The position numbers were made by a program, and so were the translations under genes. Shown piece by piece: positions 45,180 to 56,530 of a stretch of DNA of 64,000 nucleotides (position 1 is its first letter; each line of letters starts with the position of its first letter). The notes beneath the pieces are model-generated. The model was not told the DNA's origin. It saw only the letters and a list, made by a program, of their open reading frames with translations, and ran no database searches. The DNA comes from Oscillospiraceae bacterium (GTDB lineage: Bacteria; Bacillota; Clostridia; Saccharofermentanales; Saccharofermentanaceae): the NCBI GenBank assembly GCA_902802325.1, contig CADCLV010000004.1, forward strand, positions 124,001-188,000, read 5' to 3'.

Positions 45180-46988
45180 TTATGACTCCTTCTCTTTTGA
45201 CTCTTTCTCTTTGGCGTCTTGCTCTTTTGCCTGGTTTTTCTTTGTGTCGAGGAAGATCTTTAATGCCGTCTTTCTCGTCTCGGAATACTGGCTTCGGATC
45301 ATGCGGGAGATCGTCTTTTCTTCTCCGATGATCCACAGTTCCTCCTTCGCGCGAGTCACAGCGGTATAAAGAAGATTCCGGTTGAAGATCGGACCGAATT
45401 CCGGCGGCAGCACCAGAAGGACTCTCTTCCATTCTCCTCCCTGCGCCTTATGCACCGTCAGCGCATAAGCAAGTTCCAGCTCCTGAAGATTCCCCGCCGT
45501 ATAGGTCGCCCGTCTTGCATCGTCGAAAATCACATCGGCCGGAAACTGTGAAGACGGCGCCAGTCTGTCCACATAGCCGATATCACCGTTCCAGACTCCC
45601 GAACCTTCCGTTCCGTCGCCTTCCCGGCATAAAAGTTTGTAGTTATTCTTGACCTGGATCACCCGGTCCTCTTTGGCAAAGAGCCGTTTTTTCCCTTCTC
45701 CCACTTCGATGGAATAAAGGATCACGCCTCTTTTTTCCGCGTGCATCTTCTGTAATCTCTCATTGATGGCATTGGTACTTATGGAGCCGTTTCTTTTAGG
45801 ACAGAGGATCGCCGTCTCTTTCCATTCCTCCACATGAAGATCCGGGTTTTCTTTTTTTACCCACTCCTCCACTTTCGCCAGCATGTCCTTTGAACTGGTA
45901 GGGATCAGGTGGCAGTCCGCCTGATCATCCGGAAAAAGCATCTCCCGGCCGTGAAGAATGTTCGAAGCGTTTTGGACAATGAGGCTGTCATGAAGCTGAC
46001 GGAAATTTTCTACCAGCGTACAGACCGGCACGGTACTCGAACCGATCAGATCTGCCAGAACGCGGCCCGCGCCCACAGACGGCAGCTGGTGGGAATCGCC
46101 TACCAGTATCACCACTGCATCCGTATCAATGGACGAAAGAAAAGCGTCAAAGATCATGGCATCCACCATGCTGGCCTCGTCCACCAGAAACACTTTTCCG
46201 GGGTGGTGGTTCTTTTCGGTATAAAAGAAAAAAGTCTCCTCCGCTTCTTCATCGAAAGCGGCGCCAAGAAGCCGGTGGATGGTGCATGCAGATGAATGTG
46301 TTGCTTCCGAAAGACGCTTGGCGGCTTTGCCGGTTGGCGCACAGCAGAAGACTTCGTCTGGAAATGCATCAAAATAGTATTGGTAAATGATCCGCAGAAT
46401 AGTAGTCTTCCCGGTACCCGGACCGCCGTCTACCACCACCATATTCTGGCTCAGAACTTTCCGGACCACTTCCTGCTGTTCATTGGAGATCTTAAACTTT
46501 TCTCCGATCTGAGACCATTTCAGGACCGAAGACAATCGCTCTTCGGAAATCTCTCTTGTACGGACCCGATCTTCGATCTGATGGGCAATGGAAGCTTCCG
46601 CGCAGATCGCGTCATAATCGGCGATCCATACTTCTTCTTTCGATTCGCCGGCGCGTTTCAAAGTCTTAAAGAAATGCAGCTTCGACTTGACCCGGTCATA
46701 GTAGCATAAAGCGATTCTTTTTTCGGCGATCTTCTCTTCCAGAAATGCCCGGACAAACCCGTTTAAGACACCTTCTCTGTATGTCTGGCAATCCGCCTTT
46801 TTATAAAAGGCACAGAAATAGCAGGGTGTGGAAAAATCACAATGATTCCAGGCATCCCGAAGGATCTGTGCCGCTTCTTTTTTCCAGGTTTCATAAGGCA
46901 GAAAAGTATGCCCGTTCTTCCCAAGGATCCCTTCGAAAGAACGGCGCAATTCTTCTGTGACAAAATGACTCATGCACATACCGTCCAT
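45180..46988 (-). CDS. RecD-like SF1B helicase with N-terminal cysteine cluster
   Basis: 602 residues. The helicase core has Walker A DGGPGTGKTT (about 187-196), Walker B LVDEAS (about 268-273), motif III GDSHQLPSVGAG (298-309), and a UvrD_C_2-type end with AYALTVHKAQGGEW. It is shorter than RecD2 and lacks an obvious helix-hairpin-helix region. Instead residues 50-67 carry C-x5-C-x2-C-x7-C, a possible Zn or Fe-S site. The C-terminal tail is Lys/Glu repeats. AAGGAG precedes the ATG. It sits between metK and comF. Confidence 0.88.
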   Translation of the reverse strand: MDGMCMSHFVTEELRRSFEGILGKNGHTFLPYETWKKEAAQILRDAWNHCDFSTPCYFCAFYKKADCQTYREGVLNGFVRAFLEEKIAEKRIALCYYDRVKSKLHFFKTLKRAGESKEEVWIADYDAICAEASIAHQIEDRVRTREISEERLSSVLKWSQIGEKFKISNEQQEVVRKVLSQNMVVVDGGPGTGKTTILRIIYQYYFDAFPDEVFCCAPTGKAAKRLSEATHSSACTIHRLLGAAFDEEAEETFFFYTEKNHHPGKVFLVDEASMVDAMIFDAFLSSIDTDAVVILVGDSHQLPSVGAGRVLADLIGSSTVPVCTLVENFRQLHDSLIVQNASNILHGREMLFPDDQADCHLIPTSSKDMLAKVEEWVKKENPDLHVEEWKETAILCPKRNGSISTNAINERLQKMHAEKRGVILYSIEVGEGKKRLFAKEDRVIQVKNNYKLLCREGDGTEGSGVWNGDIGYVDRLAPSSQFPADVIFDDARRATYTAGNLQELELAYALTVHKAQGGEWKRVLLVLPPEFGPIFNRNLLYTAVTRAKEELWIIGEEKTISRMIRSQYSETRKTALKIFLDTKKNQAKEQDAKEKESKEKES

Positions 46989-47028
46989 GGGTTGCTCCTT
47001 ATGTCATGGAAAATGGCAAAGCGGGATA

Positions 47029-48228
47029 TCAGATCCCGGCTTTGCTCTTGAGGATCTCCACCTTGTCTGTCTTTTCCCACGGGAATCCGGCATCGTTTCT
47101 TCCGAAGTGGCCGTATGCCGCAGTTGCCTTGTAGATCGGGCGGCGCAGATCCAGATCACGGATAATGGCAGCCGGACGAAGATCAAATACTTCGTTGACG
47201 ATCTCTGTGATCTTCTCATCCGAGATCTTACCGGAACCGAAAGTATCGACCATAACAGAAACCGGACGGGCAACACCGATGGCGTAGGCGAACTGGATCT
47301 CGCACTCTTCAGCAAGTCCTGCCGCTACGATATTCTTTGCGATATAACGGGCCATGTAAGCAGCGGAACGGTCAACTTTCGTCGGATCCTTACCGGAGAA
47401 AGCGCCACCACCGTGATGCGCATATCCTCCGTAGGTATCAACGATGATCTTTCTTCCTGTCAGACCACTGTCACCCTGAGGACCGCCCACAACGAAACGT
47501 CCTGTCGGATTAATGAAGATCTTGGTATTTTCATCCACATATTCCTTCGGAAGGATCGGGAAGATAACCAGTTCTTTCACCTTCTCGGCCAGTTCTTCAT
47601 AGGAAACGCTGTCTTTGTGCTGAGTGGAAATAACTACAGCTTCAATACGCTTCGGGATACGTCCGTCGTATTCGATCGTTACCTGGCTCTTTCCATCCGG
47701 ACGGAGGAAATCCACCAGACCCTGCTTTCTGACTTCTGTCAGACGGCGGGTGAGCTTATGGGCCAGAGAGATCGGCAGCGGCATCAGTTCATCGGTATCG
47801 TTATTGGCATAACCGAACATCATGCCCTGGTCTCCGGCACCGGTATCCAGGTCACTGTCATCCTGATGCTCTCTGGATTCCAAAGACTGGTTAACGCCCT
47901 GGGCAATATCCGGAGACTGCTCATCGATCGATGTCAGGATCGCACAGGTCTTATAGTCGAAGCCGGAATCCGATCCGTCATAACCGATCTCTTTCACGGT
48001 CTCACGAACGATAGACGGAATGTCCACATATGCCGATGTCGTGATCTCACCCATGACAAAGACCATACCTGTGGTACAGGTCGTCTCGCAGGCAACACGA
48101 GCCTTCGGATCGTCCTTGATGATCGCGTCGAGCACAGCATCCGAGATCTGATCGCAGATCTTATCCGGATGTCCCTCAGTTACGGATTCCGATGTAAATA
48201 ACCATTTTCCCTGTCTGTTTCTGTCCAT
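47029..48228 (-). CDS. metK: S-adenosylmethionine synthetase
   Basis: Makes SAM from methionine and ATP. 399 residues with signatures [20 protein letters not shown] (substrate and metal contacts), [12 protein letters not shown] and [19 protein letters not shown]. It heads the metK-helicase-comF transcript and is preceded by a SAM-I riboswitch, giving feedback control by its product. Confidence 0.98.
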   Translation of the reverse strand: MDRNRQGKWLFTSESVTEGHPDKICDQISDAVLDAIIKDDPKARVACETTCTTGMVFVMGEITTSAYVDIPSIVRETVKEIGYDGSDSGFDYKTCAILTSIDEQSPDIAQGVNQSLESREHQDDSDLDTGAGDQGMMFGYANNDTDELMPLPISLAHKLTRRLTEVRKQGLVDFLRPDGKSQVTIEYDGRIPKRIEAVVISTQHKDSVSYEELAEKVKELVIFPILPKEYVDENTKIFINPTGRFVVGGPQGDSGLTGRKIIVDTYGGYAHHGGGAFSGKDPTKVDRSAAYMARYIAKNIVAAGLAEECEIQFAYAIGVARPVSVMVDTFGSGKISDEKITEIVNEVFDLRPAAIIRDLDLRRPIYKATAAYGHFGRNDAGFPWEKTDKVEILKSKAGI

Positions 48229-48257
48229 TTCTTTACCTCCAAAAAAGTAATTAAAAA

Positions 48258-48410
48258 AACCTCTCCTGAATCATCCGAGGAAAGGTCAGAAAAAAATCTT
48301 TATATCTATCCTCATCTTTCAGGTTACACCTGCTGGACTTGGCACCGCTGCTTTCCGCGGTTGCCGGACTTCATAGGGCCAGTTCCCTCCGTCACTCTTG
48401 ATAAGAGATG
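48258..48410 (-). promoter_or_regulatory. SAM-I riboswitch (S box) with terminator
   Basis: Aptamer at about 48311-48406 on the minus strand: P1 arms CTTATC/GATGAG, the conserved AGAGTGACGGAGGGAACTGG, CCCTATGAAGTCCGGCAACC, and GGTGCCAAGTCC followed by AACCTGAAAGATGAG. The expression platform ends in a terminator, ACCTTTCCT, loop, AGGAGAGGT then TTTTTTT (48258-48286). High SAM should stabilise the aptamer and terminate before metK. Confidence 0.96.
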
Positions 48411-48427
48411 CATTCATTTGTGGCTAA

Positions 48428-48477
48428 ATAGTACCACTTGATGACCTAGTTGGCAAGTAGTTTTTTCATGATATTTT
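48428..48477. promoter_or_regulatory. Divergent promoters of metK and the Tad operon sharing one -35
   Basis: Minus strand (metK): TTGCCA (48451-48456), 17-bp spacer, TACTAT (48428-48433). Plus strand (Tad): TTGGCA (48450-48455), 16-bp spacer ending TGA, TATTTT (48472-48477, extended -10). The heptamer TTGGCAA at 48450-48456 therefore supplies both -35 elements, so the two promoters should compete for polymerase. Confidence 0.7.
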
Positions 48478-48482
48478 CCAAC

Positions 48483-48518
48483 CCGACAAGATTGTCGGTA
48501 ATTGTCGACTTTTGTCGG
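48483..48518 (+). promoter_or_regulatory. Phased TTGTCGR repeats before the Tad operon
   Basis: TTGTCGG at 48492-48498, TTGTCGA at 48502-48508 and TTGTCGG at 48512-48518 lie exactly 10 bp apart, with an inverted copy CCGACAA at 48483-48489. They begin at about the predicted transcript start. Binding of a regulator to one face of the helix is inferred. A hairpin CCGACA/TGTCGG in the RNA is also possible. Confidence 0.55.
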
Positions 48519-48585
48519 TTTTTTCGGCTTTTTTCCGTGGTTAAATAAGGCCAGGTTCAAAAAAACGGAAAGGAGAAAGAAGCAC

Positions 48586-49569
48586 ATGAATCGGACGATT
48601 GCGATAATTGATGCAGACATTTGTTTTACCTATCTTCTGGTTTCACGTCTTCAGAAGCACCTTCCCGATGTGATGGCTTTTCCCGTATCGGCAGAAGCTT
48701 TACGATCACATCGGACATTGATCCTGGACAATGACTTTGTCCTTTATAACCAGCACGAGATCTCCGAAAATGAGATCCTCCGGCATTGCGTCAAAGAGCC
48801 CCTTCCGATCCTCATTCCCCTTCTATCGACGAAGGCGCCCTATCCCCCGAAAGACGTTCTGATGCTTTTACACGAAGTGGAATCTCGTGCCGGCCTGGGC
48901 CGGATCCCTTTACCTAAAGGGTCCACCGTTCAGACATGCCTTGCCCTTTCCTTCATATCCCCCGGGGAAAGGGAGGCGCATGTCCGAAATCTTCTGGAAC
49001 GCGCCGGAACGGATTTCCGGCATATCATCAGACTTGACCTGATGCCCGGAATCCGGATGGCAGCCGATCCGCCATCCTGGAATCAGGATGGAATTCCTTC
49101 GACCAGCGGGATCTCTGCAGTTCTTTCCAAACTGAAATACAGCTCGATCAACATGAGAGACATCCCCTCCTATCTTGAGCCGGATCCATACGGGGATCTC
49201 CGATTCGGACGGCCGGTCCATTCGGACGATGTCATCAATGCACATGCCAGGACCATACTTCGGCTGATCAACTTTACTTACCGTTATCTGCAAAGTCTCG
49301 GCGAACCGTCGCTTCTTTTCGTTGTTGCGGACAGTCTTAGTTTTACCCGTATGCGTACTCTGGCAAAAGCACTTCGTCACCTGGAACTCATGACGCCTCT
49401 GGACATGGGTACCGACTGCATGCTTCTTTCCGAGATCGATGCGATTACGAAAGTCCATGTCGGCACCTCGCATGTGAATCTTCCGTTCACCCTTACCAAA
49501 GAAGCCTACTCACATAAACCGAAAAAACCAAAGAAAGGAGACGCCGTTCTGGCAGAAGGAAATCTATGA
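48586..49569 (+). CDS. Tad-locus protein, TadZ/CpaE-position, no ATPase motif
   Basis: 327 residues from the ATG at 48586 (GGAG upstream); the frame extends back to 48502 without a ribosome site. It starts TIAIIDADICFTYLLVSRL, similar to a receiver-like N-terminal domain of TadZ/CpaE proteins. The position before cpaF is where those localisation factors are encoded. No Walker A or deviant Walker motif is visible, so if homologous it has lost ATP binding. The family assignment rests mainly on context. Overlaps cpaF by 4 bp. Confidence 0.6.
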   Translation: MNRTIAIIDADICFTYLLVSRLQKHLPDVMAFPVSAEALRSHRTLILDNDFVLYNQHEISENEILRHCVKEPLPILIPLLSTKAPYPPKDVLMLLHEVESRAGLGRIPLPKGSTVQTCLALSFISPGEREAHVRNLLERAGTDFRHIIRLDLMPGIRMAADPPSWNQDGIPSTSGISAVLSKLKYSSINMRDIPSYLEPDPYGDLRFGRPVHSDDVINAHARTILRLINFTYRYLQSLGEPSLLFVVADSLSFTRMRTLAKALRHLELMTPLDMGTDCMLLSEIDAITKVHVGTSHVNLPFTLTKEAYSHKPKKPKKGDAVLAEGNL

Positions 49570-50732
49570 AAACCAGTAAAACTTCTCTTTCGGAAGAAAG
49601 TGCCCTTTCGGATCTGACCACCATGACGCTTCAAGTCATGCATACATATGAGGAACTGGACGATCACAGTTTTCAGGAGATCATTGCCGACCTCATTAAC
49701 CAGTCGGAAAAGTACAGAAAGCTTCCTCTTGAAGAAAAGCGGCATCTTGCCGTGACTTTATTTAATCGGATGCGCCGTCTGGATATTCTTCAGCCGCTGA
49801 TGGATGAGGAGTCCGTCACAGAGATCATGGTCAACGGGCCGTCACGGATCTTCTACGAAAAAGACGGACAGCTCTATCCGTCCGAACTTCAGTTTGAGAA
49901 TGCCGATCAGCTTCAGCAGTTGATCCTGCATTTCTTCTCTGCCGCCAACCGTCCCTTAAACGAAGCCTTCCCGATCGCAGATCTTCGTCTTCCGGACGGG
50001 TCCCGCGCCAATGCCGTCCTTCCACCGATCGCTCCGGATGGCCCGATTTTTACTATTCGAAAATTCACCGGCATCCGGCCGGACATCCAGTCTCTGATCC
50101 AAAGCGGCTTCATCACTTCTGAAGCTGCCAGATATCTGTCCCGTTCCGTCAAATCCAGAAAGACGATTTTTCTTTGTGGCGGTACCGGAAGCGGAAAGAC
50201 TACGTTTTTGAATGTTTTGTCCAGTTTTATTCCTAAGACAGAACGCGTCGTCACTATAGAAGATTCGGCAGAATTGTCTCTTCAGGGCATTGCCAATCTT
50301 GTCCGTCTGGAGTCACGCCTCCCGGGTCCGGACGGACATGGCGGCGTGGATATCGGCCAGCTGATCCGCACCGCCCTTCGCATGCGTCCGGACCGGATCG
50401 TAGTCGGAGAAGTCAGAGGAAGTGAGGCCGCCGACATGCTTCACGCACTTCATACCGGACATCCCGGTTCACTTTGTACCGGGCATGCCAATTCCTGTCT
50501 GGAGATGCTGGAACGTCTTGTCACTATGGTCATGGCCGGTTCCACTCTTCCCTACGACGCCGTGATCCGGCAGATCGCCATGGGCGTGGACATCCTGGTG
50601 CATATCACACGAGGAAGAAACGGTCTTCGATACATCGACGAGATCTGTGAAGTACGGCCTATTCGGGACGAACAGTTTCAGATCGAACCACAATTTCTAT
50701 ACAAGGAGGATATCGGACTTGAAGCATGCTGA
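49566..50732 (+). CDS. cpaF: Tad pilus secretion ATPase CpaF/TadA
   Basis: 388-residue PilT/VirB11-like ATPase that powers Flp pilus assembly on the cytoplasmic side. Walker A CGGTGSGKTTFLN (about 203-215), Asp box TIEDSAEL, Walker B RPDRIVVGEVRG, His box HTGHPGSLCTGHAN. The N-terminal domain ITEIMVNGP is typical. It overlaps the genes on both sides (4 and 14 bp). Confidence 0.95.
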   Translation: MKTSKTSLSEESALSDLTTMTLQVMHTYEELDDHSFQEIIADLINQSEKYRKLPLEEKRHLAVTLFNRMRRLDILQPLMDEESVTEIMVNGPSRIFYEKDGQLYPSELQFENADQLQQLILHFFSAANRPLNEAFPIADLRLPDGSRANAVLPPIAPDGPIFTIRKFTGIRPDIQSLIQSGFITSEAARYLSRSVKSRKTIFLCGGTGSGKTTFLNVLSSFIPKTERVVTIEDSAELSLQGIANLVRLESRLPGPDGHGGVDIGQLIRTALRMRPDRIVVGEVRGSEAADMLHALHTGHPGSLCTGHANSCLEMLERLVTMVMAGSTLPYDAVIRQIAMGVDILVHITRGRNGLRYIDEICEVRPIRDEQFQIEPQFLYKEDIGLEAC

Positions 50733-52305
50733 TCCAATTCTACTATCTTTACCGGGGCTTTCTTCTCTTTCCTCTTCTGAAGAAAACGAAATAAGAAAGC
50801 TCAGCCGAAGGACCTACTTTTTGTTTATGAGCCGATGTCTTCCCATTCTGCCGGTTTGTATCTTTCTGGTCTTCCTTTTATCCCGTTCCTTTCTTCCCGG
50901 GATCCACACCCGTCTTTTCCTTTCTGTTCCTCTTGGAATCTTTCCTTTCATCTCATGTGTCAGGGTCTTATACGGAAAGAGAACTTCCACCCTTCGTGCC
51001 CAGAATAAAGTTCTGATGCAATCACTGTGTACATCTGTGTCTGACGGATATTCCATCGAACGCGCATTTCTTTGTGCACGCGTGGATATCGAAAAAGCTT
51101 TCAGCCGGCACTGTGCATTTGCCCTGGCTTTAAAAGATGTTGAACATCAGCTCAATGCGCATGAGCCTTTGGACAGATGTATGACACGCTTTTGCCATAA
51201 GCTGGATTACTATGAGACCCTGCCGGTCCTTCACGCGCTTTCTCTTCAAAAGACAGTCGGGAATCAGATCATTTCGATCCTAAGAAGTTCCTGTCAGATG
51301 CTGTCGGAACTTCATGCCGTTGCCTCGGAAGTCGAGGCCAATAACGCCGGTAAAAACACCGAAGCTTTACTACTAAGCATCATGCCATTCGGGATCACCT
51401 ATATGCTTTCGGTGACCAGTGCGGATTACCTTTTTCAGGCACAGCAATCCGGTATCGGAAAACTCCTTATGACGATTGCTTTTGTGATCTCTGTTTTTTC
51501 CGGAACATATCTGTTTTCCCTGATTGGTGAAAAGCCGACAAAAAGTGTTTTTTCTTTCGAAAAACAACATTTGCGCATACCGGATAAAATGCAGAAAATA
51601 GTCGAAAGGATCGGTGATCTTCTTCCGGCTATCTACACGACAAGACTTCACGAGTGGTGCAGTGAAATATCTTTTTTCCCGAAAGAAACATACCATGCAT
51701 TTTTATACAAAGGCATCTGTGTTTTTACTCTCTGCACACCTTTCGTTTTTCTTTTCTGTATGCTTCTTCATCTGCCGGTTCTGATCACCGTGGTGTTTAC
51801 TGTTTTACTCATGATCCTTCTTCACGTGGACCTCAAATCACTGGTCACAAAACGGAGGTTGATCCTGATGGAAGATCTTCCTCTTTTCATCTCCATGCTG
51901 TCCACACTTCTTGAGTCAGGCATTCTTCTTCCCAAGGCATTACATACCTGCGGATATGCCTTTTCTGATCAGAGTCTTCTCAGTAAAGAACTACAGCATA
52001 TCCTTACCGATATTGAAGGTGGCAGAAGTGCAGCTGATGCACTTGAATCTTTTTCTCATCGCGTCAGTATTCCGGAAGCGCAGGCAGCGCTTCTTCTGGC
52101 CGCCCGTTACGAACGTTCAGGCGGAGAAGAAGTATTGGGTCTTCTTCGTCTTCAGGCTTCTTCCTGTTGGTCACTTTGCAGAAATGCTTCACGCAAAAAG
52201 CGCGAGCGGGAAGCATTCACCATGATCCTTCCGATGATGCTGGATTTTGTTGCTGTACTACTTGTTACCATCGCTCCGGCACTCAACACATTTCAACTTG
52301 TTTAG
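50719..52305 (+). CDS. Fused TadB-TadC type II secretion F-like membrane protein
   Basis: 528 residues. Two halves each look like a T2SSF platform protein: hydrophobic pairs at about 50-90 and 225-275, then 340-385 and a C-terminal segment at about 505-525, with cytoplasmic helical domains between (residues about 105-215, and LPLFISMLSTLLESGILLPK to SGGEEVL, about 410-480). Normally tadB and tadC are separate. The start is inferred as TTG at 50719, 9 bases after AAGGAGG; an upstream ATG at 50647 lies inside cpaF without a ribosome site. Confidence 0.8.
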   Translation: MKHADPILLSLPGLSSLSSSEENEIRKLSRRTYFLFMSRCLPILPVCIFLVFLLSRSFLPGIHTRLFLSVPLGIFPFISCVRVLYGKRTSTLRAQNKVLMQSLCTSVSDGYSIERAFLCARVDIEKAFSRHCAFALALKDVEHQLNAHEPLDRCMTRFCHKLDYYETLPVLHALSLQKTVGNQIISILRSSCQMLSELHAVASEVEANNAGKNTEALLLSIMPFGITYMLSVTSADYLFQAQQSGIGKLLMTIAFVISVFSGTYLFSLIGEKPTKSVFSFEKQHLRIPDKMQKIVERIGDLLPAIYTTRLHEWCSEISFFPKETYHAFLYKGICVFTLCTPFVFLFCMLLHLPVLITVVFTVLLMILLHVDLKSLVTKRRLILMEDLPLFISMLSTLLESGILLPKALHTCGYAFSDQSLLSKELQHILTDIEGGRSAADALESFSHRVSIPEAQAALLLAARYERSGGEEVLGLLRLQASSCWSLCRNASRKKREREAFTMILPMMLDFVAVLLVTIAPALNTFQLV

Positions 52306-52314
52306 GAGGTATAT

Positions 52315-52497
52315 ATGAAAAGACTGAATAATCACTCATTCATTAAAACAGCCCGTGGTATGGGCACTGTGGAAATTGTAATCATAATCGCTATCTTAGT
52401 TGCACTGGCATTGACGTTCCGTAGCGCACTGACAGGATATGCAGATTCTGTCATGAATTATGTCTTCGATGAAGGCAAAGTAATCGGTCAGCTGTAA
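52315..52497 (+). CDS. Flp1-type type IVb pilin
   Basis: 60 residues: short basic leader (MKRLNNHSFIKTARG), then MGTVEIVIIIAILVALALTF, where G/TVE with the Glu five from cleavage is the type IVb pilin signature, followed by a short tail. The prepilin peptidase should cut after Gly near residue 15-17. It is 9 bp after tadBC, with AGGAGG upstream. The major fibre subunit of the locus. Confidence 0.9.
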   Translation: MKRLNNHSFIKTARGMGTVEIVIIIAILVALALTFRSALTGYADSVMNYVFDEGKVIGQL

Positions 52498-52518
52498 GAG
52501 CTTTTCGGACGTGGCAAT

Positions 52519-53739
52519 ATGAGTACAGATACATTTTCAAACAGCATACTTTCATCGGATGAAATGATCACGGTGATCATCCGGGATCAAGAGGAGGTCT
52601 GTCTGCACGCGCTGGAAATTCTGCAGACAGATCCTGCCTCTTCTTATCTTCCGGTGTATATCGGCCAAGACAACTCATCGCTTTCTATCGATACTTCAGA
52701 ATGTGTGCATTTTTCTTCCCTTTCTTTTTCCGAAAGGTTATATGTGGAAAGAAATTTCCGGAAACTCTTTTCCGAATTTCTTCTTTCGATTATGCATTCA
52801 CTGGATCAGGGACTTTCCCCCGGCGGGATCTGGTATAGCGGTGAGCATCTTTACTATCACCCGAAACTTCACCGCATCATGTGCATCTATCTTCCTCTAA
52901 AGAATCATCTTCAAGGAAGACCCGTACGTCTTTCAGAAATCCATGATGATAATATGGACGATCTGCTTCACGTGTTTTTCGAGAAGAAATGGATCACCCA
53001 GGATCTGATGGCGCCGGTCTACAATTTCTTTGAAAAAGACGACGAAGAAGCGCTTCGAAACTATATCCGTAAGGACATGTGGAAAGAGCATTCCGCACTT
53101 CCGCCTCCGTTAAAAAGCGCGCTTGCCGCATACGCGCTTCTCCTTATTCTCTATATCCTTTTCTCTCCCTATACCGAGGAATACTTTTCTGATAACGTTA
53201 TTGCATTGATTCCGGGACTTCTGTTTCTTACATCGACTATACTTCTTTTTTCTTCTCTTTTACTTTGCATCAGAACGAAAAAAAGGAACCGTGATCATCT
53301 TCTTTCCGAGAAAGATAAACGAAGAAAAGACAGAAATGCCCGAATGCTTTTCCCGTCTGAAAAGCCCGTGGAGAATCTCTCTTCATGCATGTACGAATTT
53401 GCGCCGGATCCGGTACAGTTTATTGAAACAACAGGAAATGAAGGAAGAAAGAAGTTTACGATCTGGACCAAAGGATTTACCATCGGGCTGGATACTGACT
53501 GCTGCGATCTGACCATCGATCACTCATCTGTTTCATTGAAACATGCTTTTCTCGGAACGGATGAAAATGGTTTCTATATTGAAGATCTGCATTCGCGGCA
53601 TGGCTCATTTGTGAACCGGAAAAGAATCGAGCCGGAAGAGAAATACTATCTTTCAGATGGAGATCTCATCGGGTTCGGAAAGAAAGAATATATTATGCAC
53701 TTTGTGCATGAAATTAAAGAGGATCAGAGTCCGAACTGA
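52519..53739 (+). CDS. Membrane protein with C-terminal FHA domain, Tad-locus associated
   Basis: 406 residues. N-terminal domain (about 1-190) resembling the region found in Clostridial Tad-locus FHA proteins, two membrane segments (about 202-250), a basic loop, then FHA (about 315-400). The FHA strand motif IGR is IGLD here, so the usual phosphate-contacting Arg is missing. SVSLKHA and HSRHGSFVNRK preserve the Ser, His and Asn positions. Phosphothreonine binding may be weakened. The last 16 bp overlap the converging atpC gene. Confidence 0.82.
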   Translation: MSTDTFSNSILSSDEMITVIIRDQEEVCLHALEILQTDPASSYLPVYIGQDNSSLSIDTSECVHFSSLSFSERLYVERNFRKLFSEFLLSIMHSLDQGLSPGGIWYSGEHLYYHPKLHRIMCIYLPLKNHLQGRPVRLSEIHDDNMDDLLHVFFEKKWITQDLMAPVYNFFEKDDEEALRNYIRKDMWKEHSALPPPLKSALAAYALLLILYILFSPYTEEYFSDNVIALIPGLLFLTSTILLFSSLLLCIRTKKRNRDHLLSEKDKRRKDRNARMLFPSEKPVENLSSCMYEFAPDPVQFIETTGNEGRKKFTIWTKGFTIGLDTDCCDLTIDHSSVSLKHAFLGTDENGFYIEDLHSRHGSFVNRKRIEPEEKYYLSDGDLIGFGKKEYIMHFVHEIKEDQSPN

Positions 53740-54176
53740 TCCTTCTTCTTCTCATTATCTTTTACGATCTGAAGTCGTGCTTTCGCACGGCGGATCGCAT
53801 GTCGTGCATAGATACGCTGTTCCTCTGTAGCGGAAGCATCATGCATACGTTCATGTGCACGTTCAAGCGCTCTTTTCGCACGCCCGGCATCGATGGATTC
53901 CGGCCATTCTGCCGCATTACACACCACCACAGCCACATGCTGGCCGATCTCGGCGAATCCCTCGGAGATAACAAATTTCTTCTCCTGACCATCCACGACG
54001 AAACGGGCCACACCCGGCGTTACGGCAACCACGATCGGAGCATGGCCGGGCAGCACACCGAACTGACCGTCCAGTGTGGGGATCACGATGCTTTCGACCT
54101 GGCCTTCGTAGAAAACCTCATACGGGTTGACCACTTCCAGCATCATCTTATTTTTTTTGCCTTCATCTTTGGCCAT
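53724..54176 (-). CDS. atpC: ATP synthase epsilon subunit
   Basis: 150 residues: N-terminal beta-sandwich (LEVVNPYEVFYEGQVESIVI, GQFGVLPGHAPIV) and a C-terminal helical hairpin (RAKRALERAHERM) with a lysine-rich end. Part of the F1 central stalk and a regulator of hydrolysis. Last gene of the atp operon, 10 bp after atpD. Its stop overlaps the FHA gene from the opposite strand and no terminator is visible. Confidence 0.95.
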   Translation of the reverse strand: MAKDEGKKNKMMLEVVNPYEVFYEGQVESIVIPTLDGQFGVLPGHAPIVVAVTPGVARFVVDGQEKKFVISEGFAEIGQHVAVVVCNAAEWPESIDAGRAKRALERAHERMHDASATEEQRIYARHAIRRAKARLQIVKDNEKKKDQFGL

Positions 54177-54186
54177 GACTTAATCC

Positions 54187-56522
<2,336 letters not shown>

Positions 56523-56530
56523 AGTCCCGA

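Noticed and set aside
48483-48518. CRISPR-like repeats
   Set aside because: Repeats are only 7 bp with 3-bp gaps and there are no cas genes; better explained as a protein binding site.
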